DNA of 45,806 bases from an uncultured Selenomonadales bacterium (GCA_937877565.1 CALFJB010000066.1:1-45806), one strand, 5' to 3'. Positions 16,035-24,206 are shown, counted from the stretch's first letter. Numbers and translations: made by a program. Notes: generated by a model from the letters alone, not told the origin.

Positions 16035-18116
16035 TCAAGCTTGATTGATTTGGCTGAATTTATCGCCGTAAGCAAGCGCAAGATTTTTCCGCATTTCGGC
16101 GAAATAATTTAAATCTGATTCGGTAGTTATAAAATTTTCGGCGGCGTTTCTTGCCTCAAGTAAAGTATCAATGTCACGAAAAACATTTGCAACTTTTAAA
16201 TCCGGCAAGCCGTGCTGTGATTCGCCAAAAAATTGTCCGGGTCCACGCAGTTTTAAATCTTCTTCAGCAAGTGTAAATCCGTCGGTTGTACTTTCCATTA
16301 AATCTAAACGCGCTGCCGCCGCACCTTGTTTACTGTTTGAAACTAAAATGCAGTAAGATTTTTCACTGCCGCGCCCAACACGTCCGCGCAGTTGATGAAG
16401 TTGCGAAAGTCCAAAACGTTCGGCATTTTCGATAACCATAACGCTTGCATTTGGAACATCAACGCCAACTTCAATAACCGTCGTTGAAACAAGCAATTTA
16501 ATTTTATCGTCGTGAAACTGCGCCATAATTTCATCTTTTTCAGCAGGATTTATTTTGCCGTGAATCAACGCGCAGGGTATATCTTTAAAAATTCCTTTAC
16601 GTAACATTTCGTAAATTTCGGTTGCAGGGTCGATATAATTCAAAGTTTCAGATTCGCTGCGCTCAATCAGCGGGCAAACAATGTAGGCTTGACGCCCTTT
16701 TAAAATTTCTTCGCGCACAAATTCATAAACTTTTTTGCGTTGCCGAATTGTTCTTACAAAAGTTTTAATTGGCTTGCGTCCCGGCGGCATTTGTTTTATC
16801 AGCGAAACTTCCAAGTCGCCGTAAACCGTTAAAATCATTGTACGCGGTATTGGCGTTGCAGTCATAACAATCATATCGGGAACAATTTCAGATTTTCTGC
16901 CAAGTTCAGCGCGTTGAGCCACGCCGAAACGGTGTTGTTCGTCCGTGATTATCAAGCCGAGATTTTTAAATTTAACTTCGTCTTGTATCAGCGCGTGCGT
17001 TCCAATTACAATATCAAAATTGCCTTCAGCAATTTTTTCATAAACTTCTTGCTTTAACTTTTTGGAGCGTGTAACTTTCGCACTAAGCAAGCCGATTCTA
17101 ATTCCAAATTCGCCGAGCATTTTTACAAAGTTGTTATAATGTTGCACAGCCAAAATTTCAGTTGGAGCCATCAGCGCACCTTGATAACCGTTTTCTACAG
17201 CTTTTACAAGTGCAAGCATTGCTACAACCGTTTTGCCACTGCCAACGTCGCCTTGAATCAATCGACGCATCGGCAAATTTTTTTCCATATCCTGCGCGAC
17301 AGTTTCAAAAGTTTTTAATTGGTCGTCTGTTAATTTAAACGGCAGACTGTCAAAAACTTTTTTGACAAGTGCGCCATTTTTTTTGCAAGTAATACCGAGT
17401 TTTTCAACGGTATTTTGACGCTTGATTAACATTAAACCGCACTGAATCAAAAATAATTCGTCGAAGGCTAAACGCCTCCGCGCAAGTTTCAAACTTTCTT
17501 CATTGTCGGGAAAATGAATTTGGCGCATTGCCGTATCAAGCGAAATTAAATTTGATTTTTTAATGATTGAATCGGGCAAAATTTCTTTAACCGGCGGCAT
17601 TTTGTCAAGTAAATTTTTTATCGCCGTGCGAAATACACTTTGATTAATCGCGGCAGTTGACGGGTACACCGGCTTTATACCGAGTGTAATTTTTTCGCCC
17701 GGTTCCAAAATTGCGAAACTGTTAATTTGATTAATCGCCAAGCCGCCGTTGTACGTATCGAATTTTACCTTTCCAATTACCATAATTCGCGTACCGGTCG
17801 AAAGTTTTTTCATCAGATATTCTTGATTGAACCAGATAACTTGAATACTGCCGCTGTCGTCAGTCAAAATTGCGCTAATAATTTTCAATCTGTAAGTTTC
17901 GCGCAGGTTTATATGTGAAAGTTTGCCGACAAAAATTCCTTGTTCGTCAATTTTCGCATGTGCTATTGGCGTGATACTTCTTTGATCTTCATAACTGCGC
18001 GGGTAATGAGTCAACAAGTCGTACATTGTAAAAATATTCAGCTTAGCAAGAGCCTTAGCGCGGTTTGGTCCAACGCCCTTAACGTACATCACGTTATCTT
18101 GAAAATTAAATTCCAT
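16035..18116 (-). CDS. recG: ATP-dependent DNA helicase RecG
   Basis: Remodels stalled forks and Holliday junctions. The N-terminal wedge/OB region contains YVKGVGPNRAKALAKLNI and LLTHYPRSYEDQ. The helicase motifs are GDVGSGKTVVAMLAL (Walker A, near residues 290-300), DEQHRFGVAQR, MTATPIPRTM and the C-terminal STTVIEVGVDVPNASVMVIENAERFGLSQLHQLRGRVGR. The 693-aa length is normal. TAGGTG six bases before ATG 18116 supports that start; a GTG at 18125 is the ribosome site itself. It directly follows the FliB-like gene. Confidence 0.95.
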   Translation of the reverse strand: MEFNFQDNVMYVKGVGPNRAKALAKLNIFTMYDLLTHYPRSYEDQRSITPIAHAKIDEQGIFVGKLSHINLRETYRLKIISAILTDDSGSIQVIWFNQEYLMKKLSTGTRIMVIGKVKFDTYNGGLAINQINSFAILEPGEKITLGIKPVYPSTAAINQSVFRTAIKNLLDKMPPVKEILPDSIIKKSNLISLDTAMRQIHFPDNEESLKLARRRLAFDELFLIQCGLMLIKRQNTVEKLGITCKKNGALVKKVFDSLPFKLTDDQLKTFETVAQDMEKNLPMRRLIQGDVGSGKTVVAMLALVKAVENGYQGALMAPTEILAVQHYNNFVKMLGEFGIRIGLLSAKVTRSKKLKQEVYEKIAEGNFDIVIGTHALIQDEVKFKNLGLIITDEQHRFGVAQRAELGRKSEIVPDMIVMTATPIPRTMILTVYGDLEVSLIKQMPPGRKPIKTFVRTIRQRKKVYEFVREEILKGRQAYIVCPLIERSESETLNYIDPATEIYEMLRKGIFKDIPCALIHGKINPAEKDEIMAQFHDDKIKLLVSTTVIEVGVDVPNASVMVIENAERFGLSQLHQLRGRVGRGSEKSYCILVSNSKQGAAAARLDLMESTTDGFTLAEEDLKLRGPGQFFGESQHGLPDLKVANVFRDIDTLLEARNAAENFITTESDLNYFAEMRKNLALAYGDKFSQINQA

Positions 18117-18125
18117 AAAAATCAC

Positions 18126-19172
18126 CTACAGCATTTGTACCATAAAATTTTCCGCGTTGCAAGAGTGCGCAAAATCTATAATCGCGTCCATACCGCCCTG
18201 ACTGTGATCTAGCATATCATTTACAGAATAAATTATTTGAATAATTTCTTCAGCGGTTAAATTTTTCCGCGCAATGGCGGTTAAAACCAGCGAAAATTCC
18301 AAAACTCTGCAAGCCGTGATGAAAATTTTTATATTATGAAATTCGCCGCCGCTATAAGCGCAAGGATAGCAACGCATAAAAAATTCATTTACTAAATAAT
18401 TTTCAAAGACGTTGCCGAAATTTTTATAAATCTGCGTTAAAATTTCTTCACGGTACAGAAAATAATTTTGGCGCAAATCTTTTTTTCTTTTGGCAGTTAA
18501 ATTTGTAGCGTAAGTTTGAAGAAAAATTTCTGTTATCGTGGCGGAATGTTTTGAAAGATTAAATTTTACTCCCGGCAAATTTTTCGGCGCGAACATTTCA
18601 AAAAGATTTTTCAGCCGCTGATTGATTGAAAAATTTCTGTCTTGCAAAATTGCTACAGCTTGCATTTGAATTTTTAAAAATTCTTCGACGGGGCGGGAAA
18701 TTTTTTGCTTGAATCCGATAACTGCCCGCGTCGTAACTTTTTCTACTTCTTCAAAAGTTATTGGCGAAGTTTGCAATAAAATTAATTTTGCGGCGATTGG
18801 ACAAGTCAACGTCATTGACTGCTGAAAAAATTCCTCATCTAGTTTGTAAGTAACGCGCGGGAAACTTTGACAAATTGCCGTTAAAAATTCTTCGCCGTGC
18901 TTTTTCTGTAAACTGCAGAGGCAATCTTCGCCTAACAACGAACAAACGCCATCTTCGCGCAGTTTTAAAACTAAAATATCGACGCCTTCGCGTTCGTCCT
19001 CTACCCATTCGGTATGCTCAAAAATTTCTTCACGCGCTGAAGTTTCCAATTCAGAAAATTTATCGTAGGCGTCTTCATCTACGACAATTCGCCAATCGCG
19101 GCAACAACGCGCACCGCACTTTTTGCCGTCACAATAAAAATTTTTTATGTAGTTTGGTTGAATACATTTCAT
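18126..19172 (-). CDS. FliB-family (flagellin lysine-N-methylase-like) protein
   Basis: A 348-aa protein with the cysteine pattern of FliB/YkgJ-type proteins: C3, C14, C19, C23 and C24 (YCDGKKCGARCCRDW), a second group in VCSLLGEDCLCSLQ and AICQSFPRV, and a later LTCPIAAKL. FliB methylates lysines of flagellin in Salmonella, and the cysteines probably bind an Fe-S cluster. No flagellar gene is present in the window, so the substrate is open. AAAGGT precedes the ATG. The gene runs straight into recG and lies behind the duplicated leader region at 19173-19660. Confidence 0.75.
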   Translation of the reverse strand: MKCIQPNYIKNFYCDGKKCGARCCRDWRIVVDEDAYDKFSELETSAREEIFEHTEWVEDEREGVDILVLKLREDGVCSLLGEDCLCSLQKKHGEEFLTAICQSFPRVTYKLDEEFFQQSMTLTCPIAAKLILLQTSPITFEEVEKVTTRAVIGFKQKISRPVEEFLKIQMQAVAILQDRNFSINQRLKNLFEMFAPKNLPGVKFNLSKHSATITEIFLQTYATNLTAKRKKDLRQNYFLYREEILTQIYKNFGNVFENYLVNEFFMRCYPCAYSGGEFHNIKIFITACRVLEFSLVLTAIARKNLTAEEIIQIIYSVNDMLDHSQGGMDAIIDFAHSCNAENFMVQML

Positions 19173-19197
19173 AAAATCACGACCTTTAACTAAAATT

Positions 19198-19229
19198 AGC
19201 CGCTTAAGCTCTTAAAGAACCTAGCGGCT
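19198..19229 (-). promoter_or_regulatory. Hairpin in the 5' leader of the FliB-like gene
   Basis: AGCCGCT and AGCGGCT form a 7-bp outer stem, with an inner TTAAG/CTTAA palindrome. It ends about 15 bases before the AAAGGT ribosome site. It has no long T-run on either strand, so a regulatory stem or weak terminator are both possible. Confidence 0.4.
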
Positions 19230-19239
19230 TTATCTATAA

Positions 19240-19325
19240 TATATCCTGCAATTATTACAGGAACAAACTGCCTAACCGATAACCGATACTTTTAAAATTA
19301 TAGTTGCTTTAATTTCCACTGTCAA
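19240..19325 (-). repeat. Promoter-leader unit, copy 2
   Basis: Minus strand: TTGACA (19325-19320), a 17-bp spacer and TATAAT (19302-19297), both perfect consensus. About ten bases later comes CGGTTATCGGTTAGGCAGTT, then a 7-bp hairpin (CCTGTAA/TTGCAGG). The preceding bases (GCAAAATTATTC) and the CGGTTATCGGT-AGGCAGTT block are repeated in copy 1 at 19570-19670. This copy is about 125 bp before the FliB-like start and probably drives it and recG. Confidence 0.7.
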
Positions 19326-19394
19326 TGAATAATTTTGCTGTACAAAATGAAATTTCTATGTTAGAATTACCGCAGTTTTCGGTACAGTGGGCGG

Positions 19395-19487
19395 TTAAGC
19401 CAAAGCCCCCGGATTGGGGGTGTTGTCCGTGAGAAGTAGAATTATAAAGATTGTGATTCGCGTGATTGTTATCACCGGAATCATCAT
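19395..19487 (-). CDS. Candidate tiny hydrophobic peptide (leader peptide or small toxin)
   Basis: ATG-ATG start at 19487, stop at 19395, 30 codons. The core ITITRITIFIILLLT holds a run of Ile, Thr and Leu codons and is hydrophobic; the tail is TDNTPNPGALA. The last codons overlap a CCCCC-AATCC-GGGGG hairpin (19406-19420). Ile/Thr/Leu-rich 20-30-residue frames ahead of a GC hairpin are typical of amino-acid attenuator leaders, but no biosynthetic gene follows, there is no good U-run, and the ribosome site (GTGAGAATC) is weak. A type I toxin is an alternative. Another hydrophobic frame (GTG 19429 to TAA 19515, 28 codons) lies antisense. Expression is unproven. Confidence 0.3.
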   Translation of the reverse strand: MMIPVITITRITIFIILLLTDNTPNPGALA

Positions 19488-19488
19488 G

Positions 19489-19534
19489 ATTCTCACAACT
19501 AAAGTAGCCGCCTAAGTCCTCTAAACTTAGACGG
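19489..19534. other. Stem-loop in the upstream leader
   Basis: GCCGCCTAAGT and ACTTAGACGGC form an 11-bp stem (one G-U pair on the minus strand) around CCTCTAA, at about 19504-19532. It lies in the leader between promoter copy 1 and the tiny reading frame and supports the idea that this stretch is a structured RNA. Confidence 0.5.
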
Positions 19535-19569
19535 CTTGAAGTTACTTCAGTCAACTCTATATAAAGGGG

Positions 19570-19670
19570 GGCAACTGCCTCACCGATAACCGGCGTCTCT
19601 AAAGTTTGAGGCGTCTTTCTTTTTGCCAAAATTATACCATTTTAAAAATTTGTGTCAACGAATAATTTTG
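19570..19670 (-). repeat. Promoter-leader unit, copy 1, overlapping the truB 3' end
   Basis: Minus strand: TTGACA (19658-19653), a 16-bp spacer and TATAAT (19636-19631). The -35 lies in the last codons of truB (KLFVDTNF). About 30 bases downstream comes CGGTTATCGGTGAGGCAGTT, almost identical to copy 2. The sequence coding the truB tail (GCAAAATTATTC) is also present in copy 2, so a segment of the truB end plus the leader has been duplicated about 340 bp apart. The 469-bp stretch 19173-19641 holds no normal gene. Confidence 0.7.
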
Positions 19671-20508
19671 CCGCCTTCAATTCGCCATTAAAAATTTTTC
19701 CAACGCCAAGAAATTTTTCAGCCGCGTAAACTCTAACAATTTCATCAGCCGCTGAAATATTTGTAGGTAAACCGTTGCAAAAAGCTTTAATCCTGCGCGA
19801 CGGCAATTCAAAAATTTTTAAATGTTGCAAACAAGAATCAACCGGCAGTAAAAATTTTTCGCCTTCAGTTTTTAAATCTTCAACAGTTGCAGAATTTTCA
19901 AGGTTAAAATTTCCAACACGAACGCGCTGTAAAAATTTCAAGGTGGCAGGCAAATTTAAACTTTCGCCAATATCAACCGCCAAACTTCTGATATAAGTAC
20001 CTTTGGAGCAGTCAATTTCCAGCGTCAAAATATTTTCCTCAACGCGCAGAATTTCAATTTTGTTAATTGTAACAACGCGGCGCGGAATTTCAAATTCAAT
20101 ATTTTTTCGTGCAAGGTCGTAAGCTTTTCGTCCGTGAATTTTTATAGCTGAATACTTTGGAGGAGTCTGCTCAATTTGCCCCGTGAAACGCGCTAAAATC
20201 GATTTTAAGGCGTCTATGTGAGGCAGTTGGATATTTTCTACCTGTGAAAGAATTTCGCCTTCAAAATCGCCTGTAGTCGTCGAAACGCCAAATAAAATTT
20301 CTGCGCGGTACGTTTTATCAAAATCTGAAATGTACTCAATAAATTTAGTGGCGCGTCCAACTGCAACAGGCAAAACTCCTACCGCCGCAGGGTCAAGCGT
20401 TCCCGCGTGTCCAACTTTTTTTGTACTGAAAATTTTTCGCACAATATTAATTGCGTCGTGGCTCGTCATTCCGGCGGGCTTGTTGAAATTTATAAATCCA
20501 TCAATCAT
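19642..20508 (-). CDS. truB: tRNA pseudouridine(55) synthase
   Basis: Makes pseudouridine 55 in the T-loop of tRNAs. N-terminal GFINFNKPAGMTSHDAINIVRK, the catalytic motif VGHAGTLDPAAVGVLPVAVGRATKF with its aspartate, and DCSKGTYIRSLAVDIGE are all present. Length is 288 aa from ATG 20508, whose ATGATTGA overlaps the nrnA stop. The open frame extends upstream but lies inside nrnA. Its 3' end contains a promoter -35 box for the downstream leader region. ribF, often next in this cluster, is absent. Confidence 0.94.
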   Translation of the reverse strand: MIDGFINFNKPAGMTSHDAINIVRKIFSTKKVGHAGTLDPAAVGVLPVAVGRATKFIEYISDFDKTYRAEILFGVSTTTGDFEGEILSQVENIQLPHIDALKSILARFTGQIEQTPPKYSAIKIHGRKAYDLARKNIEFEIPRRVVTINKIEILRVEENILTLEIDCSKGTYIRSLAVDIGESLNLPATLKFLQRVRVGNFNLENSATVEDLKTEGEKFLLPVDSCLQHLKIFELPSRRIKAFCNGLPTNISAADEIVRVYAAEKFLGVGKIFNGELKAAKLFVDTNF

Positions 20509-21550
20509 TGTACAACGGCAAATCAATTTTATCTTCCGGCGGAATTTCAAAATTGGCAAGTGAAATTTCGTCGCGGTTTTCAAATTCAATAGGACGCATC
20601 CAGCCATTTTCAACCATAAATTCGCCGATGGTACGAATTAAAAGCATTTTCGCCATATCAATATGCTTGTTAATCGTTGCGCCCGCCGCACGAATATGAC
20701 CGCCGCCGCCGAGACGCCGCGCAATTTCTGAAACTTCAACGCCTTTGGAACGCATACTGATTCTGCAAATGTTTCTTTCCTTTTCCGTCAACAAGAAAGC
20801 CACGTCCACGCCGTCAATCACGCGAATTAAATCAATTAAGCCTTCAGTCGTGTCAATTTCTTTGAAAAGCTCACGGTTGATGAACATTCCGGCAACTCTT
20901 CCGCCGTAATAAAATTTTGTCGTTTGAAGTACGGCGTTCATAGTTTTAATATCACGATAACTGCGCTTTTCGACTTGTTCAGAAATTACATTCGGTTCAA
21001 CTCCCGCTTCGACAAGTTCAGCCGCCGCGCGGAAAGTTGCAGGCTTTGTATTGGAATAATTAAAAAATCCCGTGTCGGTTGCAATTCCCGTATAAAGGCA
21101 AACGGCAACATTTTTTGTAAGCTCCGCCTTCAATTCGTGACAAAGTTGCAAAATAATTTCGCACGTCGCCGCCGCGTTCGCGTCAATGTATAAATCGCCT
21201 TCGTCTTCGGTGTTTGTAACGTGGTGATCGATATTCAAAATTGGCGCGTTCACAACTTTTTTAACCGCGCCGGTTCTTGTAGGTTCACAATCCAAAACTA
21301 AAAGTAAATCTGCAGTGAGCTTTTCATATTCGCGCGGTCTTATAATTTCTTCGGCGCATGGAAGTACCAAAAAATTTTTGGGAATTTTATCATCAATGTA
21401 AAGTACAACTTCTTTGCCCATTGAACGCAAAATTTGTAACATTGCCAAAGTTGAGCCTATGGCATCGCCGTCGGGGTTTATATGAGACGCCAAAATAATT
21501 TTATTTGCTGTCTGAATTTTCGCCGCCGCTTCCGGTAGTGTTATTTTCAA
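20501..21550 (-). CDS. nrnA: DHH/DHHA1 phosphoesterase, NrnA-like oligoribonuclease / pAp phosphatase
   Basis: Degrades short oligonucleotides and 3'-phosphoadenosine 5'-phosphate. The DHH-domain motifs are INPDGDAIGS, LDCEPT, NIDHHVTN and the C-terminal GGGGHIRAAGA of DHHA1. Length is about 349 aa. The start is probably TTG 21550, which has GGAG at ideal spacing; a GTG at 21559 sits directly on that ribosome site. It begins inside rbfA (50-bp overlap) and its stop overlaps truB, so rbfA-nrnA-truB is one coupled unit. Confidence 0.9.
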   Translation of the reverse strand: MKITLPEAAAKIQTANKIILASHINPDGDAIGSTLAMLQILRSMGKEVVLYIDDKIPKNFLVLPCAEEIIRPREYEKLTADLLLVLDCEPTRTGAVKKVVNAPILNIDHHVTNTEDEGDLYIDANAAATCEIILQLCHELKAELTKNVAVCLYTGIATDTGFFNYSNTKPATFRAAAELVEAGVEPNVISEQVEKRSYRDIKTMNAVLQTTKFYYGGRVAGMFINRELFKEIDTTEGLIDLIRVIDGVDVAFLLTEKERNICRISMRSKGVEVSEIARRLGGGGHIRAAGATINKHIDMAKMLLIRTIGEFMVENGWMRPIEFENRDEISLANFEIPPEDKIDLPLYND

Positions 21551-21905
21551 TCGGGGCACGCTCCTTTTCTATTTGAAGTAAAATTTTTTGAATGTGTTCG
21601 CTGTAGTCAAGCGATTTATCCGGCGCAAAAGAAATTTCCGGCGTAAATCTTAAACGAATACGCTTGCCAATTTCTCGGCGAATAAATCCCAACGCACTAT
21701 TTAAACCTTCCATTGAAGATTTAATTTGTTCGTCGTTGCCCATTATGCTGACATAAATTGTTGCCTCGCGCAGGTCGCCTGTCATTTCAACTTCCGTAAC
21801 AGTTACAAAACCGATTCTCGGGTCTTTTATATCGTAAAGCAACATTTTACTGACTTCTTGTTTTATAAGTTCCTGCAATTTTTCAATTCGCAGATGGTTA
21901 GCCAT
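21501..21905 (-). CDS. rbfA: 30S ribosome-binding factor A
   Basis: Assists late 16S processing and 30S maturation. The KH-like fold shows as RIEKLQELIKQEVSKMLLYDIKDPRIGFVTVTEVEMTGDLREATIYVSI and LRFTPEISFAPDKSLDYSEHIQKILLQI. The 134-aa length includes a short hydrophilic tail (GSGGENSDSK) that overlaps nrnA. GAGGTGTAAAA precedes the ATG. infB, its usual upstream neighbour, is not here; a repeat element is. Confidence 0.93.
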   Translation of the reverse strand: MANHLRIEKLQELIKQEVSKMLLYDIKDPRIGFVTVTEVEMTGDLREATIYVSIMGNDEQIKSSMEGLNSALGFIRREIGKRIRLRFTPEISFAPDKSLDYSEHIQKILLQIEKERAPIENNTTGSGGENSDSK

Positions 21906-21995
21906 TTTTACACCTCGTCTAAATTTTTCAAAAGATTAGGTGCTGTTGAATATTTTTTTATGGTAGTTATCAACTTTGTAAAATATTTTTAAAAT

Positions 21996-22217
21996 GTACT
22001 TTTCTTTTCCGAAGCATGCGCGGTTGCGTTAGCATGCGCGGTGTGGCGCGCTCTTTAGCGGCGTGCTCTTTAGCGAAAGAAGCAACGCTCCTACTCGTCG
22101 CATTGCAAGTACCAAAAGAAAGTGCTTTTTCCGCAGATGATTCAATCCTTGCGCGGCTGCGTAGCAGGCGTGCTCTTTAGTTAATCAACCTGCGGCGGCG
22201 GTCATCCGTGACCGCCG
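21996..22217 (+). repeat. Dispersed structured repeat, copy C, enlarged
   Basis: Begins with GTACTTTTCTTTT (21996) and closes hairpin 1 with AAGTACCAAAAGAAAGTGC (22108 on), but the loop is expanded to over 90 bases. The loop holds two GCATGCGCGGT copies and two G-CGC/CGTGCTCTTTAGCG units; a third GCGTGCTCTTTAG follows near 22168. The element ends in CGGCGGTCA-TCCG-TGACCGCCG (22196-22217) with seven T on the plus strand. It occupies most of the 385-bp rbfA-ribH gap; I see no gene in that gap. Confidence 0.6.
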
Positions 22218-22224
22218 TTTTTTT
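22196..22224 (+). terminator. Strong hairpin with T-run closing repeat copy C
   Basis: A 9-bp perfect stem (CGGCGGTCA/TGACCGCCG), loop TCCG, then TTTTTTT. On the plus strand no gene precedes it, so if it functions it terminates a transcript of the repeat itself. Confidence 0.6.
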
Positions 22225-22290
22225 AATTATTCAACACGCCCTAGCCATTTCAATATTTTTAAAACTCCTTTAAAGTGATTCGTATTCATC

Positions 22291-22755
22291 CTATTTCAAA
22301 TTTTTCAAAAGATTAGCCATTTCAATGGCAGAAATTGCGGCGTCTGAACCTTTGTTACCGGCTTTCGTTCCGGCGCGTTCAATCGCCTGTTGAATGTTTT
22401 CAGTTGTGACGACGCCAAAAATTGTCGGTACGCCCGTTTGTAAACCAACCTGCGCGACGCCTTTTGAAACTTCATTGCAAACGTAATCATAATGTGAAGT
22501 TGCTCCGCGAATAACCGCGCCCAAGCAAATTACCGCGTCAAATTTTTTACTTTCAGCCATTTTTTTAGCAACGAGCGGAATTTCAAAACTGCCCGGAACC
22601 CACGCTACAGAAATATTTTCGTCCGTGACTTCGTGCCTTTTTAAAACGTCAAGTGCGCCGCTTAAAAGTTTGCTTGTAATAAATTCATTGAAACGCGCCA
22701 CAACTATTCCAATTTTTAAACCTTTACCAATTAAATTTCCTTCGTATGTTGTCAT
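22291..22755 (-). CDS. ribH: 6,7-dimethyl-8-ribityllumazine synthase
   Basis: Penultimate step of riboflavin synthesis, forming icosahedral or pentameric shells. Visible are RFNEFITSKLLSGALDVLKRHEV, WVPGSFEIPLVAKKMAES, and GAVIRGATSHYDYVCNEVSKG with the catalytic histidine. The 154-aa length is normal. AAAGGAGCGG precedes the ATG. It is not in a rib operon here, and I see no FMN riboswitch in the 90 bases upstream. Confidence 0.95.
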   Translation of the reverse strand: MTTYEGNLIGKGLKIGIVVARFNEFITSKLLSGALDVLKRHEVTDENISVAWVPGSFEIPLVAKKMAESKKFDAVICLGAVIRGATSHYDYVCNEVSKGVAQVGLQTGVPTIFGVVTTENIQQAIERAGTKAGNKGSDAAISAIEMANLLKNLK

Positions 22756-22813
22756 TTTTATCCGCTCCTTTCAAAACATTTTCAGTATATCAATAATCAA
22801 AAATTTTTTCAAC

Positions 22814-22847
22814 AAAAAAAGTGCCGCGTTTCGACGACACTTTTTTA
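22814..22847 (-). terminator. Terminator after trkA
   Basis: On the minus strand GTGTCG pairs with CGGCAC (one G-U pair) around TCGAAACG-type loop bases, flanked by A and T runs. It overlaps the trkA stop by a few bases. Confidence 0.7.
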
Positions 22848-24206
22848 AACTACAAATCTTTGTTCATTCGTAAACCAGCCGACAACTTCTTGAGCCGCGC
22901 CGCGCAGACAGAATAAAATAATTTTATCGCCGTTCAAAAGAATTGTATTGCCGTTTGGAATGGCGGCTTTATTTTTCCGAACATACGCGCAGACTAAACA
23001 AGATTTTGGAAGTTTAACATCCATAAGGCGTTTACCTTCAGCGCGAGTGCCTTTCTGTACAATGACTTCAACTGCTTCAGCCTTCGCACCTTCCAAAATT
23101 GAAACGCGCGTAACTCCGCCGCGCCTTACAAACGCCAAAATTTCGCTTGCTGATAAAAGACGCGCCGAAACTACAACGTCAACGCCAACTTTTTCGATTA
23201 AGTCAACATATTCAGTTCTATACACGCGCACGACGGTTTTTTTTGCGCCCATATGTTTGGCAATTAACGCCATCATTAAATTTAATCTGTCGTCTTCAGT
23301 CAAACAAACTACAACATCAGCTGAAGAAATTCCTTCCTCCGCCAACAAGTCAACGTTCGTACCGTCGCCATAAATTGCAATACTGCCGCTCTGTAAAAGT
23401 GCCGCCATTTCTTCACAGCGTTTGCGGTCGTGTTCAACAACTTTTACTGAAATATTCGCCGCGTTCAGTTGAGTAACCAACGCCCGCGCAATTCGCCCCG
23501 CGCCAATTATCATAACTTTTTCAAGCGGGCGCGTGTTTTGCTGTACAAAAGTTTGGCTAAGTTGTTCAATAGAATCAGGAAAGCCGATAAAATACGCGCT
23601 GTCGTGAATTTGAAAGGCGTCGTTACCGTGCGGGATAATCATTTGATGATCTCTGTGAATTAAACCGGCTAAAACGCCTTCCGGCAATTTTAAATCTTTC
23701 AGCGGAATATTTAACCACTTGCTGTATTTGTCAATTTTGCCTTCAAAAAGTCGAACTTTACCGCCTGCGAAGTCGTCAACATTCAGCGCGGCGGGCGTCA
23801 TCAAAATTCTGTAAATTTCATTGGCGGTAATTAGCTCGGGATTCACCATTAAATCAATATCAAAATTTTTTTTGAGATAATCTTTCGCTTCGCCCATAAA
23901 CTGCATATCACGAATACGGGCGATTGTATGTTTCATCCCGTGCTTTTTCGCCAACACGCACGCCACCATATTAACTTCATCAACTTCAGTTACAGCAATG
24001 AAAACATCTGCGCCGTTAATATCAGGGTCGTTCAAAGTTATTGGATTGGTGCCGTTTTTGTTAATCGTCATAACGTCCAGATTTTCTTTGACGGCAACAA
24101 GTTGATCTTCGTTTTTATCGACGACGACAACTTCAACCTGTTCACTGCTCAAAAGTTCGGCGATTGTATAACCTAATTTGCCCGCGCCTACAATTACTAC
24201 ACGCAT
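22845..24206 (-). CDS. trkA: TrkA potassium uptake regulator, two RCK domains
   Basis: Cytoplasmic NAD(H)/ATP-binding gating subunit of Trk K+ channels. Two Rossmann RCK_N domains (VGAGKLGYTIAELL near residue 5 and IGAGRIARALVTQL near 232) alternate with two RCK_C domains, giving 453 aa as in Enterobacterial and Firmicute TrkA. The partner TrkH is at 1144-2679. The ATG lies 1 bp after the stop of a secreted repeat protein and has no Shine-Dalgarno of its own, implying translation coupling. Confidence 0.93.
   Translation of the reverse strand: MRVVIVGAGKLGYTIAELLSSEQVEVVVVDKNEDQLVAVKENLDVMTINKNGTNPITLNDPDINGADVFIAVTEVDEVNMVACVLAKKHGMKHTIARIRDMQFMGEAKDYLKKNFDIDLMVNPELITANEIYRILMTPAALNVDDFAGGKVRLFEGKIDKYSKWLNIPLKDLKLPEGVLAGLIHRDHQMIIPHGNDAFQIHDSAYFIGFPDSIEQLSQTFVQQNTRPLEKVMIIGAGRIARALVTQLNAANISVKVVEHDRKRCEEMAALLQSGSIAIYGDGTNVDLLAEEGISSADVVVCLTEDDRLNLMMALIAKHMGAKKTVVRVYRTEYVDLIEKVGVDVVVSARLLSASEILAFVRRGGVTRVSILEGAKAEAVEVIVQKGTRAEGKRLMDVKLPKSCLVCAYVRKNKAAIPNGNTILLNGDKIILFCLRGAAQEVVGWFTNEQRFVV

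Noticed and set aside
19309..19629. 106-codon open frame on the minus strand
   Set aside because: Its only start (TTG 19629) lies immediately after the -10 box of promoter copy 1, so it would be leaderless, and composition is unlike a protein. The stretch is better read as a structured leader.
19173..19641. T-box riboswitch
   Set aside because: Neither strand shows the conserved T-box sequence (AGGGTGG-ACCGCG type).
20509..20613. Upstream extension of truB
   Set aside because: It lies inside nrnA; family homology begins at ATG 20508.
22756..22844. FMN riboswitch upstream of ribH
   Set aside because: The gap is only 89 bases and none of the conserved FMN aptamer blocks can be seen.
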